Source of the DNA: JAKALD01 sp963817785
GTDB lineage: Bacteria; Pseudomonadota; Gammaproteobacteria; Burkholderiales; SG8-39
Assembly (NCBI GenBank): GCA_963817785.1
Contig: CAWFPL010000002.1
Location: 248,001-312,000, forward strand
Direction of reading: 5' to 3'
DNA: 64,000 bases
A model generated the notes under the pieces. The model was not told where the DNA came from and did no database searches. It worked only from the letters and a program-made list of their open reading frames with translations. Below, piece after piece: positions 15,657 to 24,186 of the stretch. The position numbers and the translations under genes were made by a program. Within the stretch, counting starts at the first letter, position 1; every line of letters begins with the position of its first letter.

Positions 15657-16601
15657 GTGGCCCGTTCCAGGCAGGCTGCGCCCGAGCCGCCCTGGCCGGC
15701 TGCCCATCCCGACGCAGCGGCGCTGCGCGACTACCTCGGGGCGCTCGAGCATCAGCGCCGGCTCTCGCCGCACACGCTGTCGAACTACGCGCGCGATCTC
15801 GGCGCGCTGCTCGCGCTGCTCGGCGAGGTGCGGCTCGCCGCCGCGCAGGGCCATCACGTGCGCCGCGCGGTGGCGCAGCTCTCGGCGCGCGGCCTGTCAG
15901 GGCGCTCGCTGGCACGCATGCTGTCGGCATGGCGCGGGCTGTATCGCTGGCTGGCGCGCCATCGCGGCTTCGCGCACGATCCCTGCGCCGGCATCCGCGC
16001 ACCGAAGGCGCCCGCAACCCTGCCCAAGGCGCTCTCGCCGGAGGCCGCGCAGCGCCTGCTCGAGGCCGACACCGGGGGCGAGGCGCCGCTGCAGCGCGAC
16101 CACGCGATGTTCGAGCTGCTGTATTCGTCCGGATTGCGGCTGGCCGAGCTGGTCGCACTCGACCTCGACGACGGCCGGCTCGATCTGCAGGCGGGCGAAG
16201 TCACCGTGACTGGCAAGGGCCGCAAGACGCGCAGCGTACCGATCGGCTCGAAGGCACGCGCCGCGCTCGCGACGTGGCTGCGCGTGCGCGGCACGCTGGC
16301 GCGCCCGCAGGAGCGGGCGCTGTTCGTCGGCGCCCGCGGCGGGCGCATCGCGCCTGGCGTGGTGCAGCGCCGGCTCAGGCTCTGGGGGCTGCGCCAAGGC
16401 ATCGACGCCAGGGTCCATCCGCACGTGCTGCGCCACTCCTTCGCCACCCATCTGCTGCAGTCCTCGCAGGACCTGCGCGCGGTGCAGGAGATGCTGGGCC
16501 ACGCCAGCATCTCGACCACGCAGATCTACACGCATCTCGATTTCCAGGCGCTCGCCAAGGTCTACGACGCCGCGCATCCGCGCGCGCGCAAGAAACAGTG
16601 A
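15657..16601 (+). CDS. xerC: tyrosine recombinase XerC
   Basis: A 314-residue recombinase that, with XerD, resolves chromosome dimers at dif during division. An N-terminal SAM-like core-binding domain (RRLSPHTLSNYARDL) is followed by the catalytic domain with Arg in SSGLRLAELVAL, Lys in GKGRKTRSVP, HVLRHSFATHL, the second His in LGHASISTTQIYTH and the nucleophile Tyr in that same segment. GTG is the start, preceded by a GGCGGGG-rich site. Its place after dapF-DUF484 marks it as housekeeping XerC rather than a phage or integron integrase. Confidence 0.93.
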   Translation: MARSRQAAPEPPWPAAHPDAAALRDYLGALEHQRRLSPHTLSNYARDLGALLALLGEVRLAAAQGHHVRRAVAQLSARGLSGRSLARMLSAWRGLYRWLARHRGFAHDPCAGIRAPKAPATLPKALSPEAAQRLLEADTGGEAPLQRDHAMFELLYSSGLRLAELVALDLDDGRLDLQAGEVTVTGKGRKTRSVPIGSKARAALATWLRVRGTLARPQERALFVGARGGRIAPGVVQRRLRLWGLRQGIDARVHPHVLRHSFATHLLQSSQDLRAVQEMLGHASISTTQIYTHLDFQALAKVYDAAHPRARKKQ

Positions 16602-16928
16602 TCGCGGAAGACGCGGGCGACGCCCGGCGCCCGGCGCCGGGGCGCGCCGCGGAGCTGTTCGTCGTCTTCATGCGCATGGGGCTGTCGGGCTTCGGCGGCG
16701 TGCTGCCCTGGGCGCGGGGCGCGCTGGCAAGCGTGCATCCAGGCAGGGCTGGCGCCGATTACCGTGGCGCTGCTGCTCGCCAGCGGCTGCGTGCTGGCGC
16801 GCACGGTCGACGTCAACGTCGCCGCGGCGGCGATCACCGCTGCGAGCGCCCTGCTCCTGGTAACCACCCGGATCCATCCGCTGTGGCTGATCGGGGGGGC
16901 GCTCGCGGGGGCGGCCGGTTGGGTGTAG
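16598..16928 (+). pseudogene. chrA-like chromate transporter remnant, internally deleted and out of frame
   Basis: The N-terminal part, reading from a GTG that overlaps the xerC stop, gives ELFVVFMRMGLSGFGGVLPW followed by ARGAL, the ChrA (CHR family) entry helix. From about 16731 the match moves to another frame, which reads QAGLAPITVALLLASGCVLA and ends in HPLWLIGGALAGAAGWV before a stop, the ChrA C-terminus. Well over 100 residues between them are missing. The remnant cannot encode a working transporter. The frame shift lies near 16727-16735. Confidence 0.7.
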
Positions 16929-16938
16929 CGTGGCCGCG

Positions 16939-18123
16939 ATGCAGCTGATCCTGAAGGCGGGGCGCGAGAAATCGCTCAAGCGCCGCCACCCCTGGGTGTT
17001 TTCGGGCGCGATCGAGCGCGTGGCCGGGGCGCCGCGCGCGGGCGATACGGTGCGGGTGGTGAGCGCCGGCGGAGAATTCCTCGCGCTCGCCGCCTACAGC
17101 CCGCAATCGCAGATCCGGGCGCGCGTGTGGAGCTTCGATCCCGCGGCGACGATCGACGCCGGGTTTCTGCGCGCGCGCCTGCAGGCGGCGCTCGCGCTGC
17201 GCGCGCGGCTGCCCGCGGCGCAGCACAGCAACGCGTTGCGCCTGGTGCACGGCGAGTCCGACGGCCTGCCGGGACTGGTGGTCGACCGCTATGCCGACGT
17301 GCTGGTGGCGCAGTTGCTCGCCGCCGGGGTCGAGCGCTGGCGCGAAGCGATCCTCGACGCTCTGGCCGAGCTCGCCGGCTGCGAGGCGGTGTACGAGAGG
17401 TCCGACGCCGAGGTGCGCACGCTCGAGGGCCTGGGGCCGCGCACCGGGTTCGTGCGCGGCGACCGCGCGGCGGCACGCTGCGCGATCGTCGAGTACGGGC
17501 TCGACTTTCACGTCGACGTCGAGCAGGGGCAGAAGACCGGGTTTTTCCTCGACCAGCGCGACAATCGCCAGCGCGTGCGCGCGCTCGCCGCCGGACGCCG
17601 GGTGCTCGACGGGTTCTGCTACACGGGGGGCTTTTCGGTCGCCGCGCTTGCGGGCGGCGCGACGCGCGTGCTGGCAATCGAGAGCTCGGCGGCCGCGCTC
17701 GCGGTGGCAGCCGAGAACGTGGCCGCGAACGGTCTCGACGCCGGACGCGCCGAGCTCGTGCAGGCCGACGTGTTCGCGCATCTGCGCCTGCTGCGCGACC
17801 GCGGCGCGCGCTTCGACCTGGCGGTGCTCGACCCGCCGAAGTTCGCGCCGACCGCCGCGCAGGCGAAGAACGCCGCGCGCGCCTACAAGGACATCAACCT
17901 GCTGGCGCTCAAGCTGCTCGCGCCGGGTGGGCTGCTGGCGACCTTCTCCTGTTCCGGCGGCGTGCCGGCGGAGCTGTTCCAGTCGATCGTGGCGGGCGCC
18001 GCGCTCGACGCCGGGGTGGAGGGCAAGATCGTCGGGCGCTTCGCCGCCGCCGCTGACCATCCGGTGGCGCTGGAGTTCCCCGAAGGCGAGTACCTCAAGG
18101 GCCTGCTGGTGCTGCGTTCGTAG
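16939..18123 (+). CDS. class I SAM-dependent rRNA methyltransferase, RlmI-like
   Basis: A 394-residue protein with an N-terminal PUA domain (REKSLKRRHPWVFSGAIERV, residues 1-80), a linker domain with RLVHGESDGLPGLVVDRYAD, and a Rossmann methyltransferase domain with VLDGFCYTGGFSVAALAGGA and the LDPPKFAP catalytic motif near residue 300. FSCSGG follows, as in RlmI, which makes m5C1962 in 23S rRNA. Start ATG is chosen over a GTG three codons before. It follows the chrA remnant closely. Confidence 0.85.
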   Translation: MQLILKAGREKSLKRRHPWVFSGAIERVAGAPRAGDTVRVVSAGGEFLALAAYSPQSQIRARVWSFDPAATIDAGFLRARLQAALALRARLPAAQHSNALRLVHGESDGLPGLVVDRYADVLVAQLLAAGVERWREAILDALAELAGCEAVYERSDAEVRTLEGLGPRTGFVRGDRAAARCAIVEYGLDFHVDVEQGQKTGFFLDQRDNRQRVRALAAGRRVLDGFCYTGGFSVAALAGGATRVLAIESSAAALAVAAENVAANGLDAGRAELVQADVFAHLRLLRDRGARFDLAVLDPPKFAPTAAQAKNAARAYKDINLLALKLLAPGGLLATFSCSGGVPAELFQSIVAGAALDAGVEGKIVGRFAAAADHPVALEFPEGEYLKGLLVLRS

Positions 18124-18170
18124 CTCGAGCCCGCGCGGCGGTAGAATTCGGGCCTTCGGAAGGAGCCATC

Positions 18171-19148
18171 ATGCAGCAGGAGAACATGGTTCCCGTGACC
18201 ATCCTCACGGGATTCCTCGGCAGCGGCAAGACGACGCTCTTGAACCGCATCCTCAAGGAGGACCACGGCCAGCGCATCGCGGTGATCGAGAACGAGTTCG
18301 GCGAGGTCGGGGTCGACAACGACATCATCGAGAGCGGCGACGAGCAGATCGTCGAGATGAACAACGGCTGCATCTGCTGCACCGTGCGCGGCGACCTGAT
18401 CCGCATCCTCGGCGAGCTCAAGGACCGCCGCGCCAAGGGCGACCTGAGCTTCGACCGGGTGATCATCGAAACCACCGGCATGGCCGACCCCGGCCCGGTG
18501 GCGCAGACCTTCTTCACCGACGAGGAGGTCGGCAACTATTACCTGCTCGACTCGATCATCACCCTGGTCGACGCCAAGCACGCCGAGAAACAGCTCGACG
18601 AGTTCCACGAGGCGCAGGAGCAGGTCGGGTTCGCCGACCGGATCCTGATGTCCAAGACCGACCTGGTCGACGAGGACGAGGTCAGGAAGCTCTCCGAGCG
18701 CATCCGCCAGATGAATCCGCGCGCCCCGATCAGGAAGGTGCATTTCGGCGCGGCGCCGCTCGCGGAGGTGCTCGACGTGCGCGGCTTCAACCTGAACGCG
18801 ATCCTCGATTTCGACCCCGAGTTCCTCACTGACATCCACCACGAGCATCACGACGAGGTCGAGTCGTTCGTATTCCGCGCCGACAAGGCGTTCGACGGCG
18901 ACAAGCTCGAGCAGTTCCTGTCCGGGATGATCCAGGTCTACGGGCCGGACCTGCTGCGCTACAAGGGCGTGCTGTGGATGAAGGGCAACCCGCGGCGCGT
19001 CGTGTTCCAGGGCGTGCACATGATGATGGGCGGCGATCTCGGCAAACCCTGGGGCAAGGGCGAGAAGAAGACCTCGGTGATGGTGTTCATCGGCAAGAAG
19101 CTGCCCAGGGACCTGTTCATTGCGGGCCTGGAGCAGTGCCTCGCCTAG
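18171..19148 (+). CDS. COG0523-family GTPase / metallochaperone (CobW/YjiA type)
   Basis: A 325-residue G3E GTPase. Walker A FLGSGKTTLLN begins near residue 15, switch region IENEFGEVGVDN follows, the CXCC metal motif is in NNGCICCTVRGD near residue 65, and SKTDLVD is the guanine-specificity motif. A histidine-rich DIHHEHHDE stretch sits near 222-230 and the CobW C-terminal domain follows. Family members deliver zinc, cobalt or iron. No metal-regulon site is seen, so the metal is unknown. A TAGAAT -10-like hexamer stands 24 bases before the ATG. Confidence 0.88.
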   Translation: MQQENMVPVTILTGFLGSGKTTLLNRILKEDHGQRIAVIENEFGEVGVDNDIIESGDEQIVEMNNGCICCTVRGDLIRILGELKDRRAKGDLSFDRVIIETTGMADPGPVAQTFFTDEEVGNYYLLDSIITLVDAKHAEKQLDEFHEAQEQVGFADRILMSKTDLVDEDEVRKLSERIRQMNPRAPIRKVHFGAAPLAEVLDVRGFNLNAILDFDPEFLTDIHHEHHDEVESFVFRADKAFDGDKLEQFLSGMIQVYGPDLLRYKGVLWMKGNPRRVVFQGVHMMMGGDLGKPWGKGEKKTSVMVFIGKKLPRDLFIAGLEQCLA

Positions 19149-19239
19149 TGAGCGCCTCCCCGGGCGGCCGTGCGCGAACGCTCGGCGTGACACGCACCCG
19201 AACGTCGCGCTGAGCCGCGCAATTCCTTCCGAACCGCAG

Positions 19240-20403
19240 ATGCCGAAATCCGGGGACAAGAAGCCGGCCGGGAGCGACCAGGCAGGGGCAGGACCCGAGG
19301 AGTCGATCTGGGCCGGCGTCGGCAAGGGCACGCGCTCGCCGACCTCGACCGAAAGCGTGCCGCAGCCGGACCAGACCCGCTCGCTCGACTTCACGAGCCT
19401 CGCCGGAGGCGCCGCGCGCACCGGTGCGCCGGGCGGGCCCGCCGGGCAGCGCTCGGCGGTCGAGGAGGCGGCGGTCCTTTACGCGGGCGGCGAGGCGGCT
19501 CGGGCGAAAGCGCTCCTCGAGCGCGTGGTCGACGCCTCGCCCGCGCGCGCCTGGCTGATGCTGCTCGAGCTGCATCAGGCGCTCGGCGAGCACGCCGAGT
19601 TCGCGGCGCGCGCGGGCGCGTTCAAGGCGCGCTTCAGTCGCGCCGCGCCCGACTGGCGTCCGCCAGCGCCCGCCGACGCGGGCCTGCGCACCGGCGGAGG
19701 AGCCTACGTCGGCCTACGCGGGAGGCTTTCCGCGCAGAGCGCATCGCAGCTCGAGCAGGTCCGCGCGGCCGCGCAGCAGCACCGGCTGCTGCGCATCGAC
19801 CTCTCGCGCCTGCAGGGCGCGGACGGCCCCGGCTGCGGCCTGCTGCTCGACATGCTGCGGGCCATTCGGCGCGGCGGCGCCGAGGCGGTCCTCACCGGCG
19901 AACAGGAGCTGCTCGGCGCCCTCACGCGCGCCACCCGACCCGGAGACCGTCAGGCCGATCGCGCGTTCTGGCTGCTGCGGCTCGAGATCCTGCAGGGCCA
20001 AGGCAGGCGCGCCGAGTTCGAGGGCGTGGCGCAACAGTATGCGCAGACCTATGTCGAGTCGGCGCCGCGCTACGAGGTGCCCGGCGCCGCCCGGCCGCCG
20101 GCGGCAGCCGTCCCCGTGCCCGGCGGCGTGGGCGTACTGCGCGCGCCCGCCGAGATCGTGGACAACCCCGACGCGTTCTTCGGCGCGATCGCGGCTGCGG
20201 CCGCATCCCGCGCCGACGTGGTGATCGACTGTAGCGGCCTGCAGCGCATCGACGTGCCCTCGGCCCAGACCCTGCGCAACGTCGCCGCGAAGCTCGAGGA
20301 GCACGGCAAGCGGCTCGAGCTGCGCCAGCCGAACGCGCTCGTGGTCGCGTTGCTCGAGGTGACCGGGGTGAGCGCGCTGGCGACCGTGGTGCCGCGCCAC
20401 TGA
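19240..20403 (+). CDS. STAS-domain protein upstream of hslVU
   Basis: A 387-residue cytosolic protein. A disordered, charged N-terminus of about 70 residues precedes a helical TPR-like stretch (RSAVEEAAVLYAGGEAARAK). Two STAS-like regions follow: one near 155-230 (LRIDLSRLQGADGPGCGLLL) and a clearer one at the C-terminus (ADVVIDCSGLQRIDVPSAQT). Proteins of this layout are found just before hslV in many Betaproteobacteria and have no assigned function. The serine in the C-terminal STAS (VPSAQTL) lies where anti-anti-sigma factors are phosphorylated; that role here is only a guess. Confidence 0.7.
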   Translation: MPKSGDKKPAGSDQAGAGPEESIWAGVGKGTRSPTSTESVPQPDQTRSLDFTSLAGGAARTGAPGGPAGQRSAVEEAAVLYAGGEAARAKALLERVVDASPARAWLMLLELHQALGEHAEFAARAGAFKARFSRAAPDWRPPAPADAGLRTGGGAYVGLRGRLSAQSASQLEQVRAAAQQHRLLRIDLSRLQGADGPGCGLLLDMLRAIRRGGAEAVLTGEQELLGALTRATRPGDRQADRAFWLLRLEILQGQGRRAEFEGVAQQYAQTYVESAPRYEVPGAARPPAAAVPVPGGVGVLRAPAEIVDNPDAFFGAIAAAAASRADVVIDCSGLQRIDVPSAQTLRNVAAKLEEHGKRLELRQPNALVVALLEVTGVSALATVVPRH

Positions 20404-20428
20404 TGCTGCGCCCGCGGCGCGCTCGGGG

Positions 20429-20457
20429 CTTGCAATCCGCCGCGCCCGGCCCCAGCT
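20429..20457 (+). promoter_or_regulatory. sigma-32 heat-shock promoter of hslVU
   Basis: CTTGCAA and CCCCAGCT are 14 bases apart, close to the sigma-32 consensus CTTGAAA-N13-15-CCCCATNT. The start would fall about 25 bases before the hslV ATG. Confidence 0.75.
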
Positions 20458-20487
20458 AAACCTTCCATTTCGCGAGGCTCCCCTTTC

Positions 20488-21024
20488 ATGGAACAGCTGC
20501 ACGGCACGACCATTCTTTCCGTGCGCCGCGGCCCGAGCGTGGCCCTGGGCGGCGACGGCCAGGTGACCCTCGGCCAAGTGGTCATCAAGGGCGGCGCGCG
20601 CAAGGTGCGGCGCCTGTATCAGGATCGCATCCTCGCCGGATTCGCGGGCGGCACCGCGGACGCGTTCACTCTGTTCGAGCGCTTCGAAGCGAAGCTGGAC
20701 AAGCACCAGGGCAACCTGATGCGCTCCGCGGTGGAGCTGGCCAAGGACTGGCGCACCGACCGCGTGCTGCGCCGCCTCGAAGCGATGCTTGCGGTGGCCG
20801 ACCTCGAGCACTCGCTGATCATCACCGGCATGGGCGACGTGCTCGAGCCGGAATACGGCATCGTCGCCATCGGCTCGGGCGGCCCTTACGCGCAGAGCGC
20901 GGCGCGGGCCCTGCTCGAGAATACCTCCCTGCCCGCGCGCGAGATCGTCGACAAGGCGCTCGCGATCACCGCCGACATCTGCATCTACACCAACCAGCAG
21001 CGCGTCATCGAGGTCCTGGAGTGA
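20488..21024 (+). CDS. hslV: HslV peptidase subunit of HslUV protease
   Basis: A 178-residue N-terminal-threonine peptidase that forms a double hexamer under HslU. The start MEQLHG precedes TTILSVRRG, so five or six residues must be removed to free the catalytic threonine, as in other betaproteobacterial HslV. VALGGDGQVTLG and GSGGPYAQSAARAL are conserved. It is followed 31 bases later by hslU and has a sigma-32 promoter. Confidence 0.96.
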   Translation: MEQLHGTTILSVRRGPSVALGGDGQVTLGQVVIKGGARKVRRLYQDRILAGFAGGTADAFTLFERFEAKLDKHQGNLMRSAVELAKDWRTDRVLRRLEAMLAVADLEHSLIITGMGDVLEPEYGIVAIGSGGPYAQSAARALLENTSLPAREIVDKALAITADICIYTNQQRVIEVLE

Positions 21025-21055
21025 GGCGCTCGCCGGTTCAAGCTCGGGGTCCCAC

Positions 21056-22399
21056 ATGTCGTCCATGATGCCGCAGGAAATCGTCCACGAGCTGGACAAG
21101 CACATCGTCGGCCAGGCGCGCGCCAAGCGCGCGGTGGCGATCGCGCTCAGGAACCGCTGGCGGCGCCAGCAGGTCGACGAGCCGCTGCGCCAGGAGATCA
21201 CGCCCAAGAACATCCTCATGATCGGGCCGACCGGCGTCGGCAAGACCGAGATCGCGCGCCGCCTGGCGCGGCTGGCCGACGCACCGTTCATCAAGGTGGA
21301 GGCGACCAAGTTCACCGAGGTCGGCTACGTCGGGCGCGACGTCGACACCATCGTGCGCGACCTGGTCGAGGTGAGCGTCAAGCAGACGCGCGAGCAGGCG
21401 ACGCGGCGCGTGCGCGCCCGCGCGCAGGACGCGGCCGAGGAGCGCATCCTGGACGCGCTGCTGCCGCGGGCCCGTTCCGCCGACGGATTCGAGGGCCGCG
21501 GCAGCGAGCCCGCCGGCGAGGAGAGCGCGACGCGCCAGAAGTTCAGGAAGAAGCTGCGCGAGGGCGAGCTCGACGACAAGGAGATCGAGCTCGAGCTGGC
21601 CGCGCCGTCCGCGCAGATGGAGATCCTGGCGCCTCCCGGGATGGAGGAGCTGACCTCGCAGATCCAGGGCATGTTCCAGAATCTGGGCGGAGGGCGCAAA
21701 AAGCTGCGCAAGCTCAGGATCCGCGAGGCCTTCGAGCTGCTGACCGAGGAGGAGGCGGCGAAGCTGGTCTCCGACGACGACCTGAAGTCGAAGGCGCTCG
21801 CCAACGCCGAGCAGAACGGCATCGTGTTCCTGGACGAGATCGACAAGATCACCAGTCGCTCCGAGCTGGGCGGCGCGGACGTTTCGCGCCAGGGCGTGCA
21901 GCGCGACTTGCTGCCGCTGGTGGAGGGCACGACCGTGTCCACCAAGTACGGCATGGTGCGCACCGATCACATCCTGTTCATCGCCAGCGGGGCGTTCCAC
22001 CTCGCCAAACCCTCGGACCTGATTCCGGAGCTGCAGGGGCGCTTTCCGATCCGGGTCGAGCTCGACTCGCTGTCGGTGGACGACTTCGAGCAAATTCTCA
22101 CCACCACCGACGCCAGCCTCATCAAGCAGTACCAGGCGCTGCTCGCCACCGAGGGCGTGACGCTCGACATCCGCGGCGAGGCGATCAGGCGCCTGGCCGA
22201 GATCGCCTACCAGGTGAACGAGCGGACCGAGAACATCGGCGCCCGGCGCCTGTACACCGTGCTCGAAAAGATGCTCGAGGAAATCTCGTTCGAGGCCGGC
22301 AAGCGCGGCGCGGGCACGGTGACGATCGACGGCGCGTACGTGGACGCGCGGCTCGCCGAGCTGGCGAAGAACGAGGATCTCGCGCGCTACGTGCTGTAG
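21056..22399 (+). CDS. hslU: HslU ATPase subunit of HslUV protease
   Basis: A 447-residue AAA+ unfoldase. Walker A GPTGVGKTEIARRL near residue 58, the I-domain insertion (about 110-240), Walker B IVFLDEIDKI near 255, sensor and arginine-finger region, and the C-terminal LARYVL that docks into HslV are all present. It unfolds and feeds substrates to HslV. Converges on the DUF4010 gene with 10 bases between stops. Confidence 0.97.
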   Translation: MSSMMPQEIVHELDKHIVGQARAKRAVAIALRNRWRRQQVDEPLRQEITPKNILMIGPTGVGKTEIARRLARLADAPFIKVEATKFTEVGYVGRDVDTIVRDLVEVSVKQTREQATRRVRARAQDAAEERILDALLPRARSADGFEGRGSEPAGEESATRQKFRKKLREGELDDKEIELELAAPSAQMEILAPPGMEELTSQIQGMFQNLGGGRKKLRKLRIREAFELLTEEEAAKLVSDDDLKSKALANAEQNGIVFLDEIDKITSRSELGGADVSRQGVQRDLLPLVEGTTVSTKYGMVRTDHILFIASGAFHLAKPSDLIPELQGRFPIRVELDSLSVDDFEQILTTTDASLIKQYQALLATEGVTLDIRGEAIRRLAEIAYQVNERTENIGARRLYTVLEKMLEEISFEAGKRGAGTVTIDGAYVDARLAELAKNEDLARYVL

Positions 22400-22409
22400 G
22401 CGCCGCGCG

Positions 22410-23708
22410 CTACCACAGCAGCGGCGCGAGACCGAGCGCCGCCAGCCCCAGCAGCAGGCCCAGGCTCGCGAGGCCGGTCGTGCGCGGCGCCAGGGCGTAG
22501 GCGTAGACGCCCTTCACCACGTTGTTGCTCGCCGCCGCGATCAGGATCGCGGCGGCCGCCCATTGCAGGGGCGTGAACGCGGGCGCCGCCTGGGTCATGC
22601 TCATGATGAACGGGTCGACGTCGGTGACGCCCATGAGCGCGGCCAACAGGTACACGCCATGCTGTCCGAGGTAGGCGATGGCGAGATGCGTGCCGATCAG
22701 CATCGCCAGGAACAGCGCGGCGAACAGGAATGCCGTGCCGAGCTCGAGCGGGTTCCTGGGCTCGTAGTCGCGCGCCACCTCCTCCGCAACCACGCCGCCC
22801 CTCCTCGACCAGTACCAGCCGACCGCGATGCCGATGCCGGCTAGTACGACCAGGGTGGGCGCGAGCATGCGCATCAGGTCGCGGTTGAACAGCCAGAGCA
22901 GGATTGCCAGGCGCAGGTACATCACGCCCGAGGCGATCAGGATGGCGCCGGCGAACAGCTGAGGATGCGCCTCGCGCGAGGCGCGCCGCGCCAGTACCAC
23001 GGTGGTCACGGTCGAGGAGTACGCGCCGCCGAGCACCGCGGCGAGGAGGATGCCGCCGTGCCTGCGCGTCAGCCGCTGCAGGACATAGCTGCCGTAGGAC
23101 ACGCCGCTCACCGCGGTCACCACCAGCCAGGTCTTGAACGGGTTGATTTGGAACAGCGTGACCGGCTTGTCGGGGACCACCGGCAGGATCACCGCGGTGA
23201 GCAGCAGGTACTTGGCGAAGCTGAGGATGTCGTCGCGCGCGATGCGCGTGGTGATGCCTTCGAGCACGGATTTCAGCTCGAGCAGCATCACGCTGGCGAC
23301 GCAGATCGTGGTCGCGATCCAGAACTGCTCGTGATAGACCAGCGCGCCGACCAGATAGGTGGCAAGGCCGGACATCTCCGAGGTGACCCCGGCGGCGTCG
23401 TTGGCGGTCAGCTTGTGCCAGTACGAAAGCATGAGAAATCCCGCGACCGCGGCGAAGCCCAGCGCCAGGGGCAGGAGCTGGGCACCGGAAAGGAACGCCA
23501 TCGCGTAGCCGATCAGGCCGATCAGCGGAAACGTGCGCACGCCGCCGAAGCCGTAGTGCCCATCGACCGACTTGTGCTCCTCGCGCTCCAGCCCGACCAG
23601 GAAGGACAGGAACAGGACGAGGACGATCTTCACGCCCTCCGGGGGGAGCCAATCGGAATGCGTCAGCCAGGACATGCTGCTGCTCGGTGCGCGGCCGGTT
23701 GCGGCCAT
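22410..23708 (-). CDS. MgtC/SapB and DUF4010 family membrane protein
   Basis: A 432-residue protein with about twelve hydrophobic segments. The N-terminal VLFLSFLVGLEREEHK and FGGVRTFPLIGLIGYA stretch is MgtC/SapB-like, and the C-terminal two thirds, including LGGAYSSTVTTVVLARRA and MGVTDVDPFIMSM, match DUF4010. Transport or regulatory function is unknown. A second ATG 11 codons in (MSWLTHSDW) may be the true start; neither has a clear ribosome site. It stands as a single leftward gene. Confidence 0.78.
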   Translation of the reverse strand: MAATGRAPSSSMSWLTHSDWLPPEGVKIVLVLFLSFLVGLEREEHKSVDGHYGFGGVRTFPLIGLIGYAMAFLSGAQLLPLALGFAAVAGFLMLSYWHKLTANDAAGVTSEMSGLATYLVGALVYHEQFWIATTICVASVMLLELKSVLEGITTRIARDDILSFAKYLLLTAVILPVVPDKPVTLFQINPFKTWLVVTAVSGVSYGSYVLQRLTRRHGGILLAAVLGGAYSSTVTTVVLARRASREAHPQLFAGAILIASGVMYLRLAILLWLFNRDLMRMLAPTLVVLAGIGIAVGWYWSRRGGVVAEEVARDYEPRNPLELGTAFLFAALFLAMLIGTHLAIAYLGQHGVYLLAALMGVTDVDPFIMSMTQAAPAFTPLQWAAAAILIAAASNNVVKGVYAYALAPRTTGLASLGLLLGLAALGLAPLLW

Positions 23709-23810
23709 GCCGGGCGCGCGATGCGCGAAGCGGGATTGCAGGGTTCGTGGCGCGGCGTCGCCATGGTGGGCGGATTCTAACGCCGATCGCGCGCGACTCC
23801 GGCGATCAGA

Positions 23811-24008
23811 TCAAGGCTGGCGCTGCGCGCCGCGCAGCGCTTCGTCGAGGCAGCGCCGGCACAGGCAAGTCTGGCCCGGCACGGGGGTCAGCGGCGGCAG
23901 CGTGGCGCACCAGCAGCGCGCCTCGCCGGCGAGCATGCCGCATACGAACGTGCCTGCGCAGCGCGCGCAACGGGTGGTGCCGGCGGGCTCAGCGGGAGCC
24001 GCCATCAT
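23811..24008 (-). CDS. cysteine-rich CWC family protein
   Basis: A 65-residue protein with eight cysteines in CARC, FVCG, CWC and CLCRRC groups; the CWC triplet followed by LPPL is the family mark (PF14375). A zinc-binding fold is likely; no function is known. It overlaps the anti-sigma gene by 20 bases and ends the leftward sigma/anti-sigma set. Confidence 0.75.
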   Translation of the reverse strand: MMAAPAEPAGTTRCARCAGTFVCGMLAGEARCWCATLPPLTPVPGQTCLCRRCLDEALRGAQRQP

Positions 24009-24186
24009 CCGACTCGGGCAGCTCGCGGATCGCGCGGCGCAGGAAGTGCATCTGGCGGTTGAAGTTGCGGCAGCCCTCGCAGACGACGAAGTGCAGGCGC
24101 AACGCCGCGCGCTCGCCGAAGCCCAGCTCGCGGTCCAGGCCCTGCGACACCAGGCGGCTCACTTCCCTGCAAGGCAGCAGCTTCAT
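23989..24186 (-). CDS. zinc-finger anti-sigma factor (zf-HC2 family)
   Basis: A 65-residue soluble protein. MKLLPCREVSRLVSQGLDRE and HFVVCEGC give the H-x3-C-x2-C zinc site of ZAS-type anti-sigma domains. There is no membrane helix, so it should act in the cytosol, binding the sigma factor encoded immediately upstream; the ATGA overlap supports a matched pair. The reading frame is open further upstream but this ATG is the coupled one. Confidence 0.82.
   Translation of the reverse strand: MKLLPCREVSRLVSQGLDRELGFGERAALRLHFVVCEGCRNFNRQMHFLRRAIRELPESDDGGSR

Noticed and set aside
15657..16601. Tyrosine recombinase as an integrase of a mobile element
   Set aside because: Operon position with dapF and DUF484 and full XerC motifs; no attachment repeats or cargo seen.
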